Below, piece after piece: positions 1-6,067 of a DNA stretch of 8,664 nt (its first letter is position 1; every line of letters begins with the position of its first letter). The translations under genes and the position numbers were made by a program. Under the pieces are notes generated by a model. The model was not told the origin of the DNA, made no database searches, and worked only from the letters and a program-made list of their open reading frames with translations. The stretch comes from an uncultured Desulfovibrionaceae bacterium (lineage in GTDB: Bacteria > Desulfobacterota > Desulfovibrionia > Desulfovibrionales > Desulfovibrionaceae), in NCBI GenBank assembly GCA_947178315.1, contig CAMWXW010000018.1, positions 1 to 8,664 on the forward strand, in the 5' to 3' direction.

Positions 1-223
1 GAATATTAGCTTGTGCAATCTCAAAGGCTTGTTTAAGTAGAGAAAGCTTAGTGAATTCTTCAGGAGGTACTCCTTTATCTATTTGTTTACGAATAGAGGT
101 TTCTGCCTCTTTCAACGCATTGACAACACTTCGTAGGGCATTTCCTGAAAAGTCTTTCTTAAATTGCTCTTTTAGATCAAAATTTTTATCAAATACATCG
201 ATATGCTTTCCATGATTCAGCAT
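1..223 (-). CDS. sctE: Probable T3SS needle co-chaperone SctE (YscE/CdsE-like), partial at its 3' end
   Basis: A reading frame starts at the ATG complementary to 221-223 and stays open to the window edge, giving about 74 residues of a protein cut at its C-terminus. The start is set by a strong AGGAGG sequence four bases upstream, which overlaps the sctD stop codon. The visible protein is short, charged and helical, with no signal peptide or membrane segment. Residues about 30-74 look like an antiparallel helical hairpin: an Ala/Lys/Glu-rich helix, a turn around KGVPPEEF, then a second amphipathic helix. That pattern and its place directly after sctD resemble YscE/SsaE/CdsE proteins, which with an SctG partner keep needle subunit SctF monomeric in the cytoplasm. 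In Chlamydia a CdsE-type gene also follows cdsD. The family call is inferred from size, shape and context, not from a diagnostic motif. The needle subunit SctF itself is the main alternative. Confidence 0.6.
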   Translation of the reverse strand, partial: MLNHGKHIDVFDKNFDLKEQFKKDFSGNALRSVVNALKEAETSIRKQIDKGVPPEEFTKLSLLKQAFEIAQANI

Positions 224-227
224 ATAT

Positions 228-233
228 CCTCCT
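228..233 (-). promoter_or_regulatory. Shine-Dalgarno of sctE overlapping the sctD stop codon
   Basis: On the minus strand AGGAGG lies four bases before the sctE ATG and shares bases with the TAG stop of sctD at 232-234. Ribosomes finishing SctD would therefore sit on the sctE start site, which suggests translational coupling of the two products. The spacing is a little short but the match to the anti-SD sequence is perfect. Confidence 0.7.
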
Positions 234-1758
234 ACTCAGTATTACAGAAAATATATGTTCCTTGTGTATTTTCTAGAACAATACTTTTCTCTAAGATATC
301 CTTGATTCTAAGATTTCCAGGTAACATACTCCCTGTACTATAGAGACCTTTTTCTCCATTTATCCCAACAAAGAGAATCTCTCCAGGAATAACAGAGATA
401 TATCTACAAGGATCTTTTTCCATAATCTCATCAAAATTTGTGCCTAATGGTAAGTCAATAAGACTATCTTTACGAACTTCTTTACGTGTTCCCATAATTG
501 TCAATATATCTTCATCAATCACACTATTCATTCTATCTGGAGCAGGCTCTAGTTTATGGATTCTTGCATCTGCTCGTAATCGTATTCGTTCTATTCGCTC
601 TATGATAACTTGTTCAAGAAGAGAAAATGTTCCTAGTATAGAAGCACGTACATTTTGCCATTCTTTGATATCAGGGTCAGTAAGCTCTCCTGAAACCTCT
701 ATGGTATAGTCATATGGCGTTACTGTAACAGCAGTATTGAGATCGACGTTATGTAGCTCTGTATTCATAACAGGCTCTATCTGTTCCCAATAGGCTATTC
801 TCCACTGTACGTCTGTAAATATAGGTAGATAGTCTTCCCAATCATTTTCTATAGAGCGTTGTAGTTCTTGATTCTTAAGATAACCTGTAAATGTAATTGT
901 ATTACTTGCAAGACTATACTTTACAGAGATAAAAATCTGATTGCGAGTTAGATACTCTTGTATGGCTTGTAAGATTTCATTGAGATGCCGTATATAGAGT
1001 AAAACCTTAGGAGCTTTATTGTACACCATATTCTCTATGTTTGTTATGTCTTCCTGCTTCAGAACATAGCCTGTGATAACTAGAAGATTCGGTTTACGGA
1101 CACCGACACGGAGTTTTTCGTATCCTTGTTCTCGTAGAAGTGAGTGTATACCTTTGATGTACTCTTCAGAACCAAAGACTGGTTCTCGTATGAACCAAAA
1201 CCAGAGCATATATATACCAATTCCAACAAAACCAATGAGAACAAATATTGTAGCAATACTCATTCTGCGTATTTTTTGTTTTACAAATTCTCTTGGATTT
1301 TCAAATGCACTAGCCTCTTCTTCTTCACCCTCTTCTTCCTCATCTTCATAGGTTTCTTCTTGCTCTTCTTCCTCAGTGGGAAGCTCTTCTTCTTCTGTTT
1401 CTTGCTCTTCTTCTGTTTCGGAGAAAGAATCTGGCAATGTAATATCAGGCCAGATTACATCTGTCTCTCCAACAACAAAGCTTGTTGTACCAACAGTGAT
1501 GACACTATAGAAAGGAGCTGAGAATTCAGATTCACTAATAGCTTTTCCATCGAGATAAAAGGGGAGTTCTTCTCGCTTGATAGTGACAGAATCCTCGAAG
1601 ATATCCATAGTGAAAGAGCGTTGTTCAAGAAAAGGATCACCTAAAATGATATCGCACTCATCGCTATCACCAATAAGAATAGAGGTAGAGTATAATTGAA
1701 TCTCAGCTCCCATATTGGAGCCAGAAAGAATTTTTACTAGATAGGATTGCTGTGCCAT
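232..1758 (-). CDS. sctD: T3SS inner-membrane ring protein SctD (YscD/CdsD family)
   Basis: SctD forms the outer of the two inner-membrane rings of the injectisome and contacts secretin SctC in the periplasm. The 508-residue protein shows the family order. A cytoplasmic FHA-like domain spans about residues 6-100. A very acidic linker covers 114-148, almost all Glu/Asp. One membrane helix lies at about 167-190, followed by a periplasmic part. The periplasmic part has three ring-building/BON-like repeats near 200-250, 262-322 and 342-395, and a C-terminal small beta domain at about 452-505 containing an SVIPGEILFVG stretch. The FHA domain has Asp where phosphothreonine-binding FHA domains have Arg (IGDSDECDIIL) and lacks the following conserved His, so it is probably structural, as in YscD. 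Its length is close to YscD (about 420 residues), and it is much shorter than Chlamydia CdsD (about 830). It starts 16 bases after sctC, with GAGGA about ten bases before the ATG. Family membership is well supported; the repeat boundaries are approximate. Confidence 0.88.
   Translation of the reverse strand: MAQQSYLVKILSGSNMGAEIQLYSTSILIGDSDECDIILGDPFLEQRSFTMDIFEDSVTIKREELPFYLDGKAISESEFSAPFYSVITVGTTSFVVGETDVIWPDITLPDSFSETEEEQETEEEELPTEEEEQEETYEDEEEEGEEEEASAFENPREFVKQKIRRMSIATIFVLIGFVGIGIYMLWFWFIREPVFGSEEYIKGIHSLLREQGYEKLRVGVRKPNLLVITGYVLKQEDITNIENMVYNKAPKVLLYIRHLNEILQAIQEYLTRNQIFISVKYSLASNTITFTGYLKNQELQRSIENDWEDYLPIFTDVQWRIAYWEQIEPVMNTELHNVDLNTAVTVTPYDYTIEVSGELTDPDIKEWQNVRASILGTFSLLEQVIIERIERIRLRADARIHKLEPAPDRMNSVIDEDILTIMGTRKEVRKDSLIDLPLGTNFDEIMEKDPCRYISVIPGEILFVGINGEKGLYSTGSMLPGNLRIKDILEKSIVLENTQGTYIFCNTE
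1315..1419 (-). repeat. GAA/GAG low-complexity tract encoding the acidic linker of SctD
   Basis: Over about 105 bases the plus strand is made almost only of C and T triplets (CTT, TTC, CTC), which read as GAA/GAG codons in sctD. They encode residues about 114-148, mostly Glu with a few Asp, Thr and Gln, between the FHA-like domain and the membrane helix. Such triplet runs can gain or lose whole codons without breaking the frame. The tract therefore probably works as a flexible charged spacer of variable length. Confidence 0.7.
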
Positions 1759-1774
1759 GTAGTAGTATCCTCTT

Positions 1775-3499
1775 TTACATATCCTTTAAGATACCCCGTC
1801 GTATTCCTTTGGTTTTTGTACACCCTGTTGAACGTAACTCTTTTTCAATTTCTTGATGATCAATAGTTGTAGTTACAATCTCTGGGATAGCACTATTTTG
1901 TTCTGCAACATATTTTGTATCAACGATGCGAGGGGTGATGATAAAGAGACGTTCAGCCTTTTGCACTCGAGATGTTTTTGTTCCAAAAAGCACACCTGCA
2001 TAGGGAATACTTTTGAGTCCTGGCACTCCTTCATCTGTTTTACTCCGTTTCTCATAATAGTGTCCTCCTATAATAAGCGAGTGAGTATCTCCTACAATAG
2101 CTTGTGTAGAGACGACACTTGTTGTGATTGTAGGAAGATCATTTATTTCTCCTGATGCAGAAGATTCAGCACCATCTTCAATATCTATCTTCATTTTAAT
2201 AGAGGGAGCAGATCCTGGAATATCGATGATGTGAGGAGTAACACGTACCGTTGTTCCATAAGAGACATCAAATAAGTCAGTGTTTTCTTGATTTGTAACA
2301 CGTACGTAAAAAGTATTCTTATTTTGTATTACAGCTTCTTGATTATTAAGCGTAAGTATTTTAGGTCGAGAGAGAATATTAGCAACGCCTCGTTTTTCGA
2401 GAGCATTGAGACGGGCCATGAGTGTAAAAATTCCTCTCGTATATACAGTCGTGAGATTGGGTAAAATAGTAGAGCCTATTGTCCCAGCAGCATTGCCACT
2501 TCCTACAGCACCTCCAACACTTGAGCCAGTTCCACTGGTATTTGTCGAGAATCCTAGATCCATTCCGACACTACGTGAATCATCGATATTGACATCGACA
2601 ATAGCGACTTGTATCTCGACAAGTGGAACAGCGACATCTAATTTTGATATCGTATTAGAGTAATAATTCATTCGTTCTCGTGCGTCCCAAACGATGACAG
2701 CATTGATACGTGGATCTGCAAGGATACGAACATGCTCTTCAGCTTTAGTTTCTGGAGTGAGTTCTTCTCTTTGTTGCACAACATTAGTTCTTCTCTGTGC
2801 AGCTGTAGGTGATGTTGCCCCCGGTCTATTTTGTACGCTTCCAGTACTGGGTTGAGAGGAAGTAATGGAACGCAAGAGTGTTGCAACACCCGGAAGAGTA
2901 ACAGTTTTTCCTCCAAGCTGTATGTCCATATCATCAGCCCAGGCATTTTTTAATCGAAATACTTCCATGACCATATCTTGTGAGGCATTATTCTCTATTT
3001 CTTGTATTACTCCCATAATAGCAGCTATATAACGAGGAGGACCTGTTATTTGAAGGAGATTATCTTCGGCTATCTCTTTCCAGCCAAATCGGGTGTCTAA
3101 TATATTGAGCTGTTGTAGACTCTTTTTAAGTTCTGGTGCAGTGATAAATCTCAATCGAATGAGTGTTGTATTGTAATCTGACTGTGTGTAGAAGAAAACA
3201 GTTTTTCCATCGTAATACCAAACAATACCATAGACACGTTGCATGAGATCAAGGAAGTCTTTTGGTTTTGTAAAATAAAATCCACCAGTAACATTTCCAC
3301 GTACGCTATTAGGGATACTTACTGCTACGCCTTGACTTGTTGCAAAGGCACGTAGGACTGTTGCGATAGGAGTATCTTTCGCTTTATACGAGAAAGGAGC
3401 AGAATTCCATGGTATAGGAATAGGCGTGGCATCTCCTATAGTGATGCACAGAGAGCATACTATAAGGATACACACAATAGCACGAGTATAGAATGCCAT
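1775..3499 (-). CDS. sctC: T3SS outer-membrane secretin SctC (YscC/CdsC family)
   Basis: SctC forms the multimeric outer-membrane channel through which the needle passes. The 574-residue protein begins with a Sec signal peptide (one Arg, a hydrophobic core at about 7-20, likely cleavage after IGDA at residue 24). N0-type and first ring domains follow at about 33-105 and 110-170. Next is an N3-type domain at about 175-290, with a Pro/Ser/Thr/Gln-rich insert at 214-250 and a DPRINAVIVWD strand typical of type III secretins. The secretin beta-barrel domain covers about 291-527. It carries the hallmark VPGLKSIPYAGVLFGTK stretch near 492-508 and ends at LFIITPRIVD. About 47 residues remain after it, where pilotin-binding tails usually lie. 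Its size is close to YscC (about 600 residues) and well below Chlamydia CdsC (about 920). It starts 15 bases after the chaperone gene, with GAGAGG upstream. The gene is intact and the assignment is very secure. Confidence 0.95.
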   Translation of the reverse strand: MAFYTRAIVCILIVCSLCITIGDATPIPIPWNSAPFSYKAKDTPIATVLRAFATSQGVAVSIPNSVRGNVTGGFYFTKPKDFLDLMQRVYGIVWYYDGKTVFFYTQSDYNTTLIRLRFITAPELKKSLQQLNILDTRFGWKEIAEDNLLQITGPPRYIAAIMGVIQEIENNASQDMVMEVFRLKNAWADDMDIQLGGKTVTLPGVATLLRSITSSQPSTGSVQNRPGATSPTAAQRRTNVVQQREELTPETKAEEHVRILADPRINAVIVWDARERMNYYSNTISKLDVAVPLVEIQVAIVDVNIDDSRSVGMDLGFSTNTSGTGSSVGGAVGSGNAAGTIGSTILPNLTTVYTRGIFTLMARLNALEKRGVANILSRPKILTLNNQEAVIQNKNTFYVRVTNQENTDLFDVSYGTTVRVTPHIIDIPGSAPSIKMKIDIEDGAESSASGEINDLPTITTSVVSTQAIVGDTHSLIIGGHYYEKRSKTDEGVPGLKSIPYAGVLFGTKTSRVQKAERLFIITPRIVDTKYVAEQNSAIPEIVTTTIDHQEIEKELRSTGCTKTKGIRRGILKDM

Positions 3500-3514
3500 A
3501 TTGGTTTGCCTCTC

Positions 3515-3946
3515 TTAAAACTTGAGAATCCTACTCGTATGTGAAGGGATAGGTTGTGATGTAGCACCTATCCGTAGTCCTTTACGCCATAATCCAATAT
3601 CTTCAACAAGAATAGTGAGAGATTCAAGGAGATCATGATGCTCTGGGATACGCATTCCTAATCTCAATTCTTGATGTGCAGTAAATGGAATAGGAAAATA
3701 TTGACATGTAAGACCAGATAAAAGTCTCATACTCTGGGAACCTATTTCCCGTAACATGGTATTGAATTCCGATTCATTACTTGGTAGTAATCCTATAAGA
3801 CTCCATATAAAATAGCCTTTTGGCACCTCTGATATGATAGTAAAAATAGAGTCTTCAAACGAAAAAAAGTACTCTCCCTGTGGGGAAGGGTGTGGTACTG
3901 CTATATTGAGATGATGACAAAGTTGTTTTATTTTCTCCGCAAGCAT
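3515..3946 (-). CDS. CesT/SycE-like type III secretion chaperone (first gene of the operon)
   Basis: The product is a small soluble protein of 143 residues (150 if translation begins at 3967). Class I T3SS chaperones are alpha/beta dimers of about 130-150 residues that hold effectors or translocators in a secretable state. This protein fits that pattern: an N-terminal helix (MLAEKIKQLCHHLNI), a strand pair around GEYFFSFEDSIFTIIS, a further strand pair near GYFIWSLIGLL, a central helix around LREIGSQSMRLL, a strand at LRLGMRIP, and a C-terminal helix near HDLLESLTILVEDIGLW. No signal peptide or membrane helix is visible. I chose the inner ATG at 3944-3946 because AAGGA stands six bases before it, while the ATG at 3965-3967 has only a weak GAAGAA-type sequence. 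Being first in the sctC-sctD operon supports a T3SS role. Its client is unknown, and the assignment rests on size, fold pattern and context. Confidence 0.65.
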   Translation of the reverse strand: MLAEKIKQLCHHLNIAVPHPSPQGEYFFSFEDSIFTIISEVPKGYFIWSLIGLLPSNESEFNTMLREIGSQSMRLLSGLTCQYFPIPFTAHQELRLGMRIPEHHDLLESLTILVEDIGLWRKGLRIGATSQPIPSHTSRILKF

Positions 3947-4043
3947 AATCGTTCCTTGTGATAACATATTCTTCTATACTCTAGCATGTATTGAACCATG
4001 TATAGAAATTGCAGGAAGAAGAGCATATAGCTATTGATAAGGG

Positions 4044-4069
4044 AAAGAGAAATAAGAGATTCTCTCTTT
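4044..4069. repeat. Inverted repeat in the divergent T3SS/tRNA control region
   Basis: AAAGAGA at 4044-4050 is complementary to TCTCTTT at 4063-4069, with a 12-base loop. A second arm, AAGAGA at 4054-4059, can pair with the same TCTCTT at three bases distance. The element lies just upstream of the tRNA promoter and about 75-100 bases upstream of the chaperone start. No T-run follows on either strand, so it does not look like an intrinsic terminator. It could be a protein-binding site or chance. Confidence 0.3.
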
Positions 4070-4075
4070 GGAGGC

Positions 4076-4104
4076 TTGCTTTTTATCTAAAAACTAGATA
4101 TAGT
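4076..4104 (+). promoter_or_regulatory. Sigma-70-type promoter of the tRNA gene
   Basis: TTGCTT at 4076-4081 (-35) and TATAGT at 4099-4104 (-10) are separated by exactly 17 bases. The -10 box ends 11 bases before the first base of the tRNA, which leaves a very short leader, as is usual for stable RNA genes. No terminator separates the tRNA from the glycosyltransferase gene 70 bases downstream, so read-through into it is possible. Confidence 0.65.
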
Positions 4105-4115
4105 ACACAAGTCAT

Positions 4116-4192
4116 GGCGGGGTAGCTCAGTTGGTTAGAGCATACGGCTCATATCCGTAGTGTCGTGGGTTCAATTCCCTCCTCCGCTACCA
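4116..4192 (+). tRNA. tRNA-Met (CAT anticodon)
   Basis: The 77-base cloverleaf is complete. It has a 7-bp acceptor stem (GGCGGGG with CTCCGCT), a D arm GCTC/GAGC with an AGTTGGTTA loop, and an anticodon stem TACGG/CCGTA with loop CTCATAT, so the anticodon is CAT. It also has a five-base variable loop, a T arm with TTCAATT loop, A73 and an encoded CCA. The anticodon stem lacks the three G-C pairs of initiator tRNAs, so an elongator methionine tRNA is most likely. A tRNA-Ile2, whose CAT is modified by TilS to read ATA, cannot be excluded. Two oddities are a G1-U72 wobble at the acceptor end and a U50-U64 mismatch in the T stem. Confidence 0.93.
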
Positions 4193-4262
4193 TATTTTTT
4201 CATCTATATCCTCCCTTACCGTAGCTTCATCTTATTTGTTAGTATAGAGAAGAGATTAGTCT

Positions 4263-5930
4263 ATGTGTAAGCTCACTGTTATCATACCCGTCTATAATGA
4301 GTCCGAATATATAGCCTTTGCTATTGAAAGCGTGCTGAATCAGAGAACAAGTTTTCCTTTTGTCCTTCTTATTGTCGATGATGCGTCAGATGATGATACT
4401 CCTCATATCATAGAACAGTATAGGGAATACATAGAGCAGGAAAAACGAACTACAGGGTGTGTTCAAATTATCAATATCCGTCAGAAAAGAAATCGTGGTA
4501 AAGGCTATTGCATGTATCGAGCATATAATGAGATGAAGCGTTATCAACAGGGAGGCTATTTTCTTATTCTTGATGGAGATGATTTCTTTACAATACGAGA
4601 TAAACTACAAAGACAAGTCGTATTTTTAGAAGAAAACCCTCAGTATTTTGGGTGTGGTCATGAATATATAGTCGCTCGGGAAAAAGAACGTCTTTCCCTT
4701 TACATAGCTGGAGAGTATGCAACTCACCCAAAGTATAATGCAGAACTAGCACAGAGAGGGTTTCATAATATAGAGGAGTATGAGGAAATCTACTACTATG
4801 CTCATACTTCAACAATGATGTACAGAAATATGTTTTCTGATATCGACGTCCCAGCGTATTTTGGAAGACCTTCGATGCGTGGAGATAGTGCTTTACTCTT
4901 GTGGTATTTTATCATGACTCAGCAACGTGTCGGTCATATGAATATGTTAGGTAGTTGCTACAATATTCATGGGAAAGGAATATGGAGTGGAATAAAAGTA
5001 GAGGAAAAGAAAGATTTAATACATAAAATGATGCGTCAGCTTACCTCTCTTACTTCAAGTACTCGCTATAAGGAAGGATTGCACGGATTAGAGAATTTAT
5101 TCATACGGGCAATTGTACAAGAAGAAGAGTCAGTATCTAATCCAGAAACAATCTATCAATTGATATATGGGATAACACAATCTATCTTGGAGATGATTAT
5201 ACAGGAGAAGCAAACAAATATTCTCTATCTATCACAAACTCTTGATACCATGTTAGAAAACATAGGAAAGGTATATGCTGTGAAGCAGGGGATACGTAAA
5301 TATGGGACTCAATATAAAAAGGAACGAGTAGGTATTCTTTGTTCAGAGAGTGATGAGGAAGAATATACTAGAATTATATGTAATCATATTGATGTATTAG
5401 TAAATAGTGGAAAAGAGGTCTATGTATTCTACGTAAGTCAAGGGGGAGGGGATAATAAGAATTCTTCAAAATGTAAAGAGTTCTGTACACAACGTGGAAT
5501 TCCTTTTTTCCTCTATACTGGAGAGCAAGAAGAATCAGGACTCTATAGTGATATCATAGAGCGACGTCTCTGCTATTACTTGGAAGCAATATATGCCCAG
5601 AGGTTATCAGAACTCCATTGTTATATACTACCTTTTGATATCATTGCGAGTTGCTGTATGCAAGAAGGAATTGCTGAATGTATTATTTTGCACACTAGTG
5701 ATGTAGGGAGTCTTGCTCAAGGAATAAGCATGAGTGTTGTTGATGCTATCTATGTAGATAGTGTTGGTCTTGCTCATGCACTGTGTAGAGTAGATGTTCT
5801 TAGTTCAAAGTCTATTCTTGTTCAAGATGATACATGTACAGGATACACTCTTTTTCATGGATATAACAGTGATATAGAAATGTCTACATTGGAAGATGAA
5901 GCTGTAGAAGTAGTCAATGTCATCTTTTAG
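4263..5930 (+). CDS. Family 2 glycosyltransferase with uncharacterised C-terminal half (tandem copy 1)
   Basis: The 555-residue protein starts directly with a GT-A fold of glycosyltransferase family 2, which transfers sugar from a nucleotide-sugar. Visible motifs are PVYNE (9-13), VDDAS (38-42), RGKG (78-81), the metal-binding DGDD (104-107), and RGDSALLLW (206-214), where the catalytic acid is expected. CYNIHGKGIWSG (232-243) closes the domain. Residues about 250-350 look helical. Residues about 355-520 alternate strands and helices (VGILCSES, KEVYVFYV, ELHCYILP, AECIILHTS, VVDAIYVDS, SKSILV), which could be a Rossmann-like or GT-B N-lobe domain. I do not recognise that family. There is no signal peptide or membrane helix, so the enzyme is probably cytoplasmic. 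The product is likely a surface glycan or glycoprotein, but donor and acceptor are unknown. The Shine-Dalgarno is weak (GAGAAGAG, eight bases upstream). The next gene is a paralog 137 bases downstream. Confidence 0.85.
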   Translation: MCKLTVIIPVYNESEYIAFAIESVLNQRTSFPFVLLIVDDASDDDTPHIIEQYREYIEQEKRTTGCVQIINIRQKRNRGKGYCMYRAYNEMKRYQQGGYFLILDGDDFFTIRDKLQRQVVFLEENPQYFGCGHEYIVAREKERLSLYIAGEYATHPKYNAELAQRGFHNIEEYEEIYYYAHTSTMMYRNMFSDIDVPAYFGRPSMRGDSALLLWYFIMTQQRVGHMNMLGSCYNIHGKGIWSGIKVEEKKDLIHKMMRQLTSLTSSTRYKEGLHGLENLFIRAIVQEEESVSNPETIYQLIYGITQSILEMIIQEKQTNILYLSQTLDTMLENIGKVYAVKQGIRKYGTQYKKERVGILCSESDEEEYTRIICNHIDVLVNSGKEVYVFYVSQGGGDNKNSSKCKEFCTQRGIPFFLYTGEQEESGLYSDIIERRLCYYLEAIYAQRLSELHCYILPFDIIASCCMQEGIAECIILHTSDVGSLAQGISMSVVDAIYVDSVGLAHALCRVDVLSSKSILVQDDTCTGYTLFHGYNSDIEMSTLEDEAVEVVNVIF

Positions 5931-6067
5931 AGATGTTGATTGTAATGATAAGTATAGAAATTGCATAGAAAGTCAAGATATATTACAAGATAGAATATAT
6001 ATACACGAATCTATAAAAAGGTACGTCTCTCGTGCATATGTGTTGTATCTCTAGATAAAGGATACAT

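Noticed and set aside
1073..1521. Plus-strand open frames opposite sctD
   Set aside because: They are antisense to a well-supported gene and arise from its codon usage and the GAA/GAG tract; the protein sequences are low-complexity Ser/Phe runs.
4190..4262. tRNA 3' end as an integration site for the glycosyltransferase pair
   Set aside because: I found no repeat of the tRNA 3' end downstream and no integrase or other mobility gene in the window.
5441..5453. G-rich stretch (GGGGGAGGGG) in the first glycosyltransferase as a slippage tract
   Set aside because: It is interrupted by an A, so the longest run is five Gs, too short to be strongly unstable.
5921..5935. CATCT/AGATG hairpin at the end of the first glycosyltransferase as a terminator
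   Set aside because: The stem is only five A/T-rich base pairs and no T-run follows.
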